Shown: positions 12,101 through 24,100 of the stretch, one piece after another
Position numbering within the stretch: position 1 is the first letter of the stretch
Layout of the letters: every line of letters begins with the position of its first letter
Source of the DNA: Eutreptiella sp. 'Long Island Sound 2002'
Taxonomy: Eukaryota; Euglenozoa; Euglenophyceae; Eutreptiales; Eutreptiaceae
Length of the DNA: 64,000 nt
Assembly (NCBI GenBank): GCA_964036045.1
Contig: OZ038383.1
Location: 63,679,725-63,743,724, forward strand
Direction of reading: 5' to 3'
Notes under the pieces: generated by a model
Databases searched by the model: none
What the model was told of the DNA's origin: nothing
What the model saw: the letters and a program-made list of their open reading frames with translations, nothing else
Program-made: the position numbers and the translations under genes

Positions 12101-15100
12101 AGACCATCAGCAGTTAGAAATTTCAGGGTCTGGGCACGTGTTTTGAGGTGTGAGACCGTTAGCAGTTAGGGACTTCAGGGTCTGGGCATCTGTTTTGAGG
12201 TGTGAGACCATCAGCAATTAGAAATTTCAGGGTCTGGGCACGTGTTTTGAGGTGTGAGACCATCAGCAGTTAGAAATTTCAGGGTCTAGGCACCGGTGTT
12301 GAAGTGTGAGACCCTCAGCAGTTAGAAATTTCAGGGTCTGCGGACCTGTTTTGAGGTGTGAGACCATCAGCAGTTAGAAATTTCAGGGTTTGGGCACGTG
12401 TTTTGAGGTTCCAGACCATCAGCGGTTAGAAATTTCAGGGCCTGGGCACGTGTTTTGAGGTGTGAGACCATTAGCAGTTAGAAATTTCAGCGTCTGGGCA
12501 CGTGTTTTGAGGTGTGAGACCGTCAGCAGTTAGGGACTTCAGGGTCTTGGCACGTGTTTTGAGGTGTGAGACCATCAGCAGTTAGAAATTTCAGGGTCTG
12601 GGCACGTGTTTTGAGGTGTGAGACCGTTAGTAGCTAGGGACTTCAGGGTCTGGGGACGTGTTTTGAGATGTGAGAACATCAGCAATTAGAAATTTCAGGG
12701 TATGGCCACGTGTTTTGAGGTGTGAGACCATCAGCGGTTAGAAATTTCAGGGTCTGGGCACGTGTTTTGAGGTGTGAGACCATTAGCAGTTAGAAATTTC
12801 AGCGTCTGGGCACGTGTTTTGAGGTGTGAGACCGTCAGCAGTTAGGGACTTCAGGGTCTGGGCACGTGTTTTGAGGTGTGAGACCATCACCAGCTAGAAA
12901 TTTCAGGGTCTGGGCACGTGTTTTGAGCTGTTAGACCGTTAGCAGTTAGAAGTTTCAGGGTCTGGGCACGTTTTTTGAGATGTGAGACCATCAGCAGTTA
13001 GAAATTTCAGGGTCTGGGAAGGTGTTTTGAGGTGTGAGACAATCAGCAGTTAGAAATTTCAGGGTCTGGGCACGTGTTTTGAGGTGTGAGACCATCAGCA
13101 GTTAGAAATTTCAGGGTCTGGGCACGTGTTTGGAGGTGTGAGACCATCAGCAGTTAGAAATTTCAGGGTCTGGGCACGTGTTTTGAGGTGTGAGACCATC
13201 AGCAGATAGAAGTTTCAGGGTCTAGGCACCGGTGTTGAAGTGTGAGACCCTCAGCAGTTAGAAATTTCAGGGTCTGGGCACGTGTTTTGAGGTGTGAGAC
13301 CACCAGCAGTTAGAAATTTCAGGGTCTGGGCACGTGTTTTGAGGTGTGAGACCACCAGCAGTTAGAAATTTCAGGGTCTGGGCACCTGTTTTGAGGTGTG
13401 AGACCATCAGCAGATAGAAATTTCAGGGTCTGGGCACCGGTGTTGAGGTGTGAGACCATCAACAGTTAGAAATTTCACGGACTCGGCACCGGTTTTGAGG
13501 TGTGAGACCATCAGCAGTTAGAAATTTCAGGGTCTAGGCACCGGTGTTGAGGTGTGAGACAATCAGCAGTTAGAAATTTCAGGGTCTGGGCACCTGTTTT
13601 GAGATGTGAGACCATCAGCAGTTAGAAATTTCAGGGTATGGCCACGTGTTTTGAGGTGTGAGACCATCAGCGGTTAGAAATTTCAGGGTCTGGGCACGTG
13701 TTTTGAGGTGTGAGACCATCAACAGTTAGAAATTTCACGGACTCGGCACTGGTTTTGAGGTGTGAGACCATCAGCAGTTAGAAATTTCAGGGTCTGGGCA
13801 CCTGTTTTGAGGTGTGAGACCATCAGCAGTTAGAAATTTCAGGGTCTGGGAACGTGTTTTGAGGTTTGAGACCATCAACAGTTAGAAATTTCAGGGTCTG
13901 GCCACGTGTTTTGACGTGTGAGACCGTTAGCAGTTAGGGACTTCAGGGTCTGGGCACGTGTTTTGAGATGTGAGACCATCAGCAGTTAGAAATTTCAGGG
14001 TCTGGGAACGTGTTTTGAGGTTTGAGACCATCAACCGTTAGAAATTTCAGGGTCTGGCCACGTGTTTTGACGTGTGAGACCGTTAGCAGTTAGGGACTTC
14101 AGGGTCTGGGCACGTGTTTGGAGGTGTGAGACCATCAGCAGTTAGAAATTTCACGGATTCGGCACCGGTTTTGAGGGGTGAGACCATCAGCAGTTAGAAA
14201 TTTCAGGGTCTGGGCACGTGTTTTGAGGTGTGAGACCGTTGGCAGTTAGGGACTTCAGGGTCTGGGCATCTGTTTTGAGGTGTGAGACCATCAGCAATTA
14301 GAAATTTCAGGGTCTGGGCACGTGTTTTGAGGTGTGAGACCATCAGCAGTTAGAAATTTCAGGGTCTAGGCACCGGTGTTGAAGTGTGAGACCCTCAGCA
14401 GTTAGAAATTTCAGGGTCTGCGGACCTGTTATGAGGTGTGAGACCATCAGCAGTTAGAAATTTCAGGGTTTGGGCACGTGTTTTGAGGTTCCAGACCATC
14501 AGCGGTTAGAAATTTCAGGGCCTGGGCACGTGTTTTGAGGTGTGAGACCATTAGCAGTTAGAAATTTCAGCGTCTGGGCACGTGTTTTGAGGTGTGAGAC
14601 CGTCAGCAGTTAGGGATTTCAGGGTCTTGGCACGTGTTTTGAGGTGTGAGACCATCAGCAGTTAGAAATTTCAGGGTCTGGGCACGTGTTTTGAGGTGTG
14701 AGACCGTCAGCAGTTAGAAATTTCAAGGTCTGGGGACGTGTTTTGAGATGTGAGACCATCAGCAGTTAGAAATTTCAGGGTATGGCCACGTGTTTTGAGG
14801 TGTGAGACCATCAGCGGTTAGAAATTTCAGGGTCTGGGCACGTGTTTTGAGGTGTGAGACCATTAGCAGTTAGAAATTTCAGCGTCTGGGCACGTGTTTT
14901 GAGGTGTGAGACCGTCAGCAGTTAGGGACTTCAGGGTCTGGGCACGTGTTTTGAGGTGTGAGACCATCACCAGCTAGAAATTTCAGGGTCTGGGCACGTG
15001 TTTTGAGCTGTGAGACCGTTAGCAGTTAGGGACTTCAGGGTCTGGGCATCTGTTTTGAGGTGTGAGACCATCAGCAATTAGAAATTTCAGGGTCTGGGCA

Positions 15101-18100
15101 CGTGTTTTGAGGTGTGAGACCATCAGCAGTTAGAAATTTCAGGGTCTAGGCACCGGTGTTGAAGTGTGAGACCCTCAGCAGTTAGAAATTTCAGGGTCTG
15201 CGGACCTGTTATGAGGTGTGAGACCATCAGCAGTTAGAAATTTCAGGGTTTGGGCACGTGTTTTGAGGTTCCAGACCATCAGCGGTTAGAAATTTCAGGG
15301 CCTGGGCACGTGTTTTGAGGTGTGAGACCATTAGCAGTTAGAAATTTCAGCGTCTGGGCACGTGTTTTGAGGTGTGAGACCGTCAGCAGTTAGGGATTTC
15401 AGGGTCTTGGCACGTGTTTTGAGGTGTGAGACCATCAGCAGTTAGAAATTTCAGGGTCTGGGCACGTGTTTTGAGGTGTGAGACCGTCAGCAGTTAGAAA
15501 TTTCAAGGTCTGGGGACGTGTTTTGAGATGTGAGACCATCAGCAGTTAGAAATTTCAGGGTATGGCCACGTGTTTTGAGGTGTGAGACCATCAGCGGTTA
15601 GAAATTTCAGGGTCTGGGCACGTGTTTTGAGGTGTGAGACCATTAGCAGTTAGAAATTTCAGCGTCTGGGCACGTGTTTTGAGGTGTGAGACCGTCAGCA
15701 GTTAGGGACTTCAGGGTCTGGGCACGTGTTTTGAGGTGTGAGACCATCAGCAGTTAGAAATTTCAGGGTCTGGGAACGTGTTTTGAGGTGTGAGACAATC
15801 AGCAGTTAGAAATTTCAGGGTCTGGGCACCTGTTTTGAGGTGTGAGACCATCAGCAGATAGAAGTTTCAGGGTCTAGGCACCGGTGTTGAAGTGTGAGAC
15901 CCTGAGCAGTTAGAAATTTCAGGGTCTGGGCACGTGTTTTGAGGTGTGAGACCATCAGCAGTTAGAAATTTCAGGGTCTGGGCACGTGTTTTGAGGTGTG
16001 AGACCATCAGCGGTTAGAAATTTCAGTGTCTGGGCACGTGTTTTGAGGTGTGAGACCATCAACAGTTAGAAATTTCACGGACTCGGCACTGGTTTTGAGG
16101 TGTGAGAGCATCAGCAGTTAGAAATTTCAGGGTCTGGGCACGTGTTTTGAGGTGTGAGACCATCAGCAGTTAGAAATTTCAGGGTCTGGGCACGTGTTTG
16201 GAGGTGTGAGACCATCAGCAGTTAGAAACTTCAGGGTCTGGGCACCTGTTTTGAGGTGTGAGACCATCAGCAGATAGAAGTTTCAGGGTCTAGGCACCGG
16301 TGTTGAAGTGTGAGACCCTGAGCAGTTAGAAATTTCAGGGTCTGGGCACGTGTTTTGAGGTGTGAGACCATCAGCAGTTAGAAATTTCAGGGTCTGGGCA
16401 CGTGTTTTGAGGTGTGAGACCATCAGCGGTTAGAAATTTCAGTGTCTGGGCACGTGTTTTGAGGTGTGAGACCATCAACAGTTAGAAATTTCATGGACTC
16501 GGCACTGGTTTTGAGCTGTGAGAGCATCAGCAGTTAGAAATTTCAGGGTCTGGGCACCTGTTTTGAGGTGTGAGACCATCAGCAGTTAGAAATTTCAGGG
16601 TCTGGGAACGTGTTTTGAGGTTTGAGACCATCAACAGTTAGAAATTTCAGGGTCTGGCCACGTGTTTTGACGTGTGAGACCGTTAGCAGTTAGGGACTTC
16701 AGGGCCTGGGCACATGTTTTGAGATGTGAGACCATCAGCAGTTAGAAATTTCAGGGTCTGGGAACGTGTTTTGAGGTTTGAGACCATAAACCGTTAGAAA
16801 TTTCAGGGTCTGGCCACGTGTTTTGACGTGTGAGACCGTTAGCAGTTAGGGACTTCAGGGTCTGGGCACGTGTTTGGAGGTGTGAGACCATCAGCAGTTA
16901 GAAATTTCACGGATTCGGCACCGGTTTTGAGGTGTGAGACCATCAGCAGTTAGAAATTTCAGGGTCTGGGCACGTGTTTTGAGGTGTGAGACCGTTGGCA
17001 GTTAGGGACTTCAGGGTCTGGGCATCTGTTTTGAGGTGTGAGGCCATCAGCAATTAGAAATTTCAGGGTCTGGGCACGTGTTTTGAGGTGTGAGACCATC
17101 AGCAGTTAGAAATTTCAGGGTCTGGGCACGTGTTTGGCGGTGTGAGACCATCAGCAGTTAGAAACTTCAGGGTCTGGGCACCTGTTTTGAGGTGTGAGAC
17201 CATCAGCAGATAGAAGTTTCAGGATCTAGGCACCGGTGTTGAAGTGTGAGACCCTGAGCAGTTAGAAATTTCAGGGTCTGGGCACGTGTTTTGAGGTGTG
17301 AGACCATCAGCAGTTAGAAATTTCAGGGTCCGGGCACGTGTTTTGAGGTGTGAGACCATCAGCGGTTAGAAATTTCAGGGTCTGGGCACGTGTTTTGAGG
17401 TGTGAGACCATCAACAGTTAGAAATTTCACGGACTCGGCACTGGTTTTGAGGTGTGAGACCATCAGCAGTTGGAAATTTCAGGGTCTGGGCACCTGTTTT
17501 GAGGTGTGAGACCATCAGCAGTTAGAAATTTCAGGGTCTGGGAACGTGTTTTGAGGTTTGAGACCATCAACAGTTAGAAATTTCAGGGTCTGGCCACGTG
17601 TTTTGACGTGTGAGACCGTTAGCAGTTAGGGACTTCAAGGTCTGGGCACGTGTTTGGAGGTGTGAGACCATCAGCAGTTAGAAATTTCACGGATTCGGCA
17701 CCGGTTTTGAGGTGTGAGACCATCAGCAGTTAGAAATTTCAGGGTCTGGGCACGTGTTTTGAGGTGTGAGACCGTTGGCAGTTAGGGACTTCAGGGTCTG
17801 GGCATCTGTTTTGAGGTGTGAGACCATCAGCAATTAGAAATTTTAGGGTCTGGGCACGTGTTTTGAGGTGTGAGACCATCAGCAGTTAGAAATTTCAGGG
17901 TCTAGGCACCGGTGTTGAAGTGTGAGACCCTCAGCAGTTAGAAATTTTAGGGTCTGCGGACCTGTTTTGAGGTGTGAGACCATCAGCAGTTAGAAATTTC
18001 AGGGTTTGGGCACGTGTTTTGAGGTTCCAGACCATCAGCGGTTAGAAATTTCAGGGCCTGGGCACGTGTTTTGACGTGTGAGACCGTCAGCAGTTAGAAA

Positions 18101-21100
18101 TTTCAAGGTCTGGGGACGTGTTTTGAGATGTGAGACCGTCAGCAGTTAGAAATTTCAAGGTCTGGGGACGTGTTTTGAGATGTGAGACCGTCAGCAGTTA
18201 GAAATTTCAAGGTCTGGGGACGTGTTTTGAGATGTGAGACCATCAGCAGTTAGAAATTTCAGGGTATGGCCACGTGTTTTGAGGTGTGAGACCATCAGCG
18301 GTTAGAAATTTCAGGGTCTGGGCACGTGTTTTGAGGTGTGAGACCATTAGCAGTTAGAAATTTCAGCGTCTAGGCACGTCTTTTGAGGTGTGAGACCGTC
18401 AGCAGTTAGGGACTTCAGGGTCTGGGCACGTGTTTTGAGGTGTGAGACCATCACCAGCCAGAAATTTCAGGGTCTGGGCACGTGTTTTGAGCTGTGAGAC
18501 CGTTAGCAGTTAGGGACTTCAGGGTCTGGGCACGTTTTTTGAGATGTGAGACCATCAGCAGTTAGAAATTTCAGGGTCTGGGAACGTGTTTTGAGGTGTG
18601 AGACAATCAGCAGTTAGAAATTTCAGGGTCTGGGCACGTGTTTTGAGGTGTGAGACCATCGGCAGTTAGAAATTTCAGGGTCTGGGCACGTGTTTGGAGG
18701 TGTGAGACCATCAGCAGTTAGAAACTTCAGGGTCTGGGCACCTGTTTTGAGGTGTGAGACCATCAGCAGATAGAAGTTTCAGGGTCTAGGCACCGGTGTT
18801 GAAGTGTGAGACCCTGAGCAGTTAGAAATTTCAGGGTCTGGGCACGTGTTTTGAGGTGTGAGACCATCAGCAGCTAGAAATTTCAGGGTCTGGGCACCTG
18901 TTTTGAGGTGTGAGACCGTTAGCAGATAGAAATTTCAGGGTCTGGGCACCGGTGTTGAGGTGTGAGACCATCAACAGTTAGAAATTTCACGGACTCGGCA
19001 CCGGTTTTGAGGTGTGAGACCATCAGCAGTTAGAAATTTCAGTGTCTGGGCACGTGTTTTGAGGTGTGAGACCATCACCAGTTAGAAATTTCAGGGTCTA
19101 GGCACCGGTGTTGAGGTGTGAGACCATCAGCAGTTAGAAATTTCAGGGTCTGGGCACCTGTTTTGAGATGTGACACCATCAGCAGTTAGAAATTTCAGGG
19201 TATGGCCACGTGTTTTGAGGTGTGAGACCATCAGCAGTTAGAAATTTCAGTGTCTGGGTACGTGTTTTGAGGTGTGAGACCATTAGCAGTTAGAAATTTC
19301 AGAGTCTGGGCACGTGTTTTGAGGTGTGAGACCATCACCAGTTAGAAATTTCAGGGTCTAGGCACCGGTGTTGAGGTGTGAGACCATCAGCAGTTAGAAA
19401 TTTCAGGGTCTGGGCACGTGTTTTGAGGTGTGAGACCATCAACAGTTAGAAATTTCACGGACTCGGCACTGGTTTTGAGGTGTGAGACCATCAGCAGTTA
19501 GAAAATTCAGTGTCTGAGCACGTGTTTTGAGGTGTGAGACCATCAGCAGTTAGAAATTTCAGGGTCTGGGCACGTGTTTTGAGGTGTGAGACCACCAGCA
19601 AATAGAAATTTCAGGGTCTGGGCACGTGTTTTGAGGTGTGAGACCGTCAGCAGTTAGGGACTTCAGGGTCTGGGCACGTGTTTTGAGGTGTGAGACCATC
19701 AACAGCTAGAAATTTCAGGGTCTGGGCACGTGTTTTGAGCTCTGAGACCGTTAGCAGTTAGGGACTTCAGGGTCTGGGCACGTTTTTTGAGATGTGAGAC
19801 CATCAGCAGTTAGAAATTTCAGGGTCTGGGAACGTGTTTTGAGGTGTGAGACAATCAGCAGTTAGAAATTTCAGGTTCGGGGCACCTGTTTTGAGGTGTG
19901 AGACCATCAGCAGTTAGAAATTTCAGGGTCTGGGCACGTGTTTTGAGGTGTGAGACCATCAGCAGTTAGAAATTTCAGGGTCTGGGCACCTGTTTTGAGG
20001 TGTGAGACCATCAGCAGATAGAAGTTTCAGGGTCTAGGCACCAGTGTTGAAGTGTGAGACCCTCAGCAGTTAGAAATTTCAAGGTCTGGAGACCTGTTTT
20101 GAGGTGTGAGACCATCAGCAGTTAGAAATTTCAGGGTCTGGGCACGTGTTTTGAGGTGTGAGACCACCAGCAGTTAGAAATTTCAGGGTCTGGGCACCTG
20201 TTTTGAGGTGTGAGACCATCAGCAGATAGAAATTTCAGGGTCTAGGCACCGGTGTTGAAGTGTGAGACCCTCAGCAGTTAGAAATTTCAAGGTCTGGAGA
20301 CCTGTTTTGAGGTGTGAGACCATCAGCAGTTAGAAATTTCAGGCTTTGGGCACCTGTTTTGACGTGTGAGACCATCAGCAGATAGAAATTTCAGGGTCTA
20401 GGCACCGGTTTTGAGGTGTGAGACCATCAGCCGTTAGAAATTTCAGGGTCTGGGCACGTGTTTTGAGGTGTGAGACCATCAGAAGTCAGAAATTTCCGGG
20501 TTCTGGCACGTGTTTTGAGGTGTGAGACCATCAACAGTTAGAAATTTCACGGACTCGACACTGGTTTTGAGGTGTGAGACCATCAGCAGTTAGAAATTTC
20601 AGTGTCCGAGCACGTGTTTTGAGGTGTGAGACCATCAGCAGTTAGAAATTTCAGGGTCTGGGCACGTGTTTTGAGGTGTGAGATCATCAGCAGTTAGAAA
20701 TTTCAGGGTCTGGGCACGTGTTTTGAGGTGTGAGACCATCAGCAGTTAGAAATTTCAGGGTCTAGGCACGTGTTTTGAGATGTGAGACCATTAGCGGTTA
20801 GAAATTTCAAGGTTTGGGCACGTGTTTTGAGGTGTGAGACCATCAGCAGTTAGAAATTTCAGGGTTTTGGCACGTGTTTTGAGGTGTGAGACCATCAGCA
20901 GTTAGAAATTTCAGGGTCTGGGTACCTGTTTTGAGATGTGAGACCATCAGCAGTTAGAAATTTCAGGGTCTGGCCACGTGTTTTGAGGTGTGAGACCATC
21001 AGCAATTAGAAATTTCAGGGTCTGGGGACGTGTTTTGAGGTGTGAGACCATCAGCAGTTAGAAATTTCAGGGTCTGGGCACCTGTTTTGAGGTGTGAGAC

Positions 21101-24100
21101 CATCAGCAGATAGAAATTTCAGGGTCTAGGCACCGGTGTTGAAGTGTGAGACCCTCAGCAGTTAGAAATTTCAAGGTCTGGAGACCTGTTTTGAGGTGTG
21201 AGACCATCAGCAGTTAGAAATTTCAGGGTTTGGGCACGTGTTTTGACGTGTGAGACCATCAGCAGATAGAAATTTCAGGGTCTAGGCACCGGTTTTGAGG
21301 TGTGAGACCATCAGCCGTTAGAAATTTCAGGGTCTGGGCACGTGTTTTGAGGTGTGAGACCATCAGCAGTTAGAAATTTCAGGGTTTGGGCACCTGTTTT
21401 GACGTGTGAGACCATCAACAGTTAGAAATTTCACGGACTCGGCACCGGTTTTGAGGTGTGAGACCATCAGCAGTTAGAAATTTCAGTGTCTGGGCACGTG
21501 TTTTGAGGTGTGAGACCATCAGCAGTTAGAAATTTCAGGGTCTGGGCACCTGTTTTGAGGTGTGAGATCATCAGCAGTTAGAAATTTCAGGGTCTGGGCA
21601 CGTGTTTTGAGGTGTGAGATCATCAGCAGTTAGAAATTTCAGGGTCTGGGCACGTGTTTTGAGGTGTGAGACCATCAGCAGTTAGAAATTTCAGGGTCTA
21701 GGCACGTGTTTTGAGATGTGAGACCATTAGCAGTTAGAAATTTCAAGGTTTGGACACGTGTTTTGAGGTGTGAGACCATCAGCAGTTAGAAATTTCAGGG
21801 TTTTGGCACGTGTTTTGAGGTGTGAGACCATCAGCAGTTAGAAATTTCAGGGTCTGGGCACCTGTTTTGAGATGTGAGACCATCAGCAGTTAGAAATTTC
21901 AGGGTCTGGGCACGTGTTTTGAGGTGTGAGACCGTCAGCAGTTAGGGACTTCAGGGTCTGGGCACGCGTTTTGAGGTGTGAGACCATCAACAGCTAGAAA
22001 TTTCAGGGTCTGGGCACGTGTTTTGAGCTGTGATACCGTTAGTAGTTAGAGACTTCAGGGTCTGGGCACGTTTTTTGAGATGTGAGACCATCAGCAGTTA
22101 GAAATTTCAGGGTCTGGGAACGTGTTTTGAGGTGTGAGACCATCAGCAGTTAGAAATTTCACGGTCTGGCCACGTGTTTTGAGGTGTGAGACCATCAGCA
22201 GTTAGAAATTTCAGGGTCTGGGCACGTGTTTTGAGGTGTGAGACCATCAGCAGTTAGAAATTTCAGGGTTTGGGCAACTGTTTTGACGTGTGAGACCATC
22301 AGCAGATAGAAATTTCAGGGTCTAGGCACCGGTTTTGAGTTGTGAGACCATCAACAGTTAGAAATTTCAGGGTCTGGGAACGTGTTTTGAGGTGTGAGAC
22401 CATCAGCAATTAGAAATTTCAGGGTCTGGGGACGTGTTTTGAGGTGTGAGACCATCAGCAGTTAGAAATTTCAGGGTCTGGGCACCTGTTTTGAGGTGTG
22501 AGACCATCAGCAGATAGAAATTTCAGGGTCTAGGCACCGGTGTTGAAGTGTGAGACCCTCAGCAGTTAGAAATTTCAAGGTCTGGAGACCTGTTTTGAGG
22601 TGTGAGACCATCAGCAGTTAGAAATTTCAGGGTTTGGGCACGTGTTTTGACGTGTGAGACCATCAGCAGATAGAAATTTCAGGGTCTAGGCACCGGTTTT
22701 GAGGTGTGAGACCATCAGCCGTTAGAAATTTCAGGGTCTGGGCACGTGTTTTGAGGTGTGAGACCATCAGCAGTTAGAAATTTCAGGGTTTGGGCACCTG
22801 TTTTGACGTGTGAGACCATCAACAGTTAGAAATTTCACGGACTCGGCACCGGTTTTGAGGTGTGAGACCATCAGCAGTTAGAAATTTCAGTGTCTGGGCA
22901 CGTGTTTTGAGGTGTGAGACCATCCGCAGTTAGAAATTTCAGGGTCTGGGCACCTGTTTTGAGGTGTGAGATCATCAGCAGTTAGAAATTTCAGGGTCTG
23001 GGCACGTGTTTTGAGGTGTGAGATCATCAGCAGTTAGAAATTTCAGGGTCTGGGCACGTGTTTTGAGGTGTGAGACCATCAGCAGTTAGAAATTTCAGGG
23101 TCTAGGCACGTGTTTTGAGATGTGAGACCATTAGCAGTTAGAAATTTCAAGGTTTGGACACGTGTTTTGAGGTGTGAGACCATCAGCAGTTAGAAATTTC
23201 AGGGTTTTGGCACGTGTTTTGAGGTGTGAGACCATCAGCAGTTAGAAATTTTCAGGGTCTGGGCACCTGTTTTGAGATGTGAGACCATCAGCAGTTAGAA
23301 ATTTCAGGGTCTGGGCACGTGTTTTGAGGTGTGAGACCGTCAGCAGTTAGGGACTTCAGGGTCTGGGCACGCGTTTTGAGGTGTGAGACCATCAACAGCT
23401 AGAAATTTCAGGGTCTGGGCACGTGTTTTGAGCTGTGATACCGTTAGTAGTTAGAGACTTCAGGGTCTGGGCACGTTTTTTGAGATGTGAGACCATCAGC
23501 AGTTAGAAATTTCAGGGTCTGGGAACGTGTTTTGAGGTGTGAGACCATCAGCAGTTAGAAATTTCACGGTCTGGCCACGTGTTTTGAGGTGTGAGACCAT
23601 CAGCAGTTAGAAATTTCAGGGTTTGGGCACCTGTTTTGACGTGTGAGACCATCAGCAGATAGAAATTTCAGGGTCTAGGCACCGGTTTTGAGGTGTGAGA
23701 CCATCAGCCGTTAGAAATTTCAGGGTCTGGGCACGTGTTTTGAGGTGTGAGACCATCAGCAGTTAGAAATTTCAGGGTTTGGGCACCTGTTTTCACGTGT
23801 GAGACCATCAACAGTTAGAAATTTCACGGATTCGGCACTGGTTTTGAGGTGTGAGACCATCAGCAGTTAGAAATTTCAGTGTCTGGGCACGTGTTTTGAG
23901 GTGTGAGACCATCACCAGTTAGAAATTTCAGGGTCTAGGCACCGGTGTTGAGGTGTGAGACCATCAGCAGTTAGAAATTTCAGGGTCTGGGAACCTGTTT
24001 TGAGATGTGAGACCATCAGCAGTTAGAAATTTCAGGGTATGGCCACGTGTTTTGAGGTGTGAGACCATCAGCAGTTAGAAATTTCAGGGTCTAGGCACGT

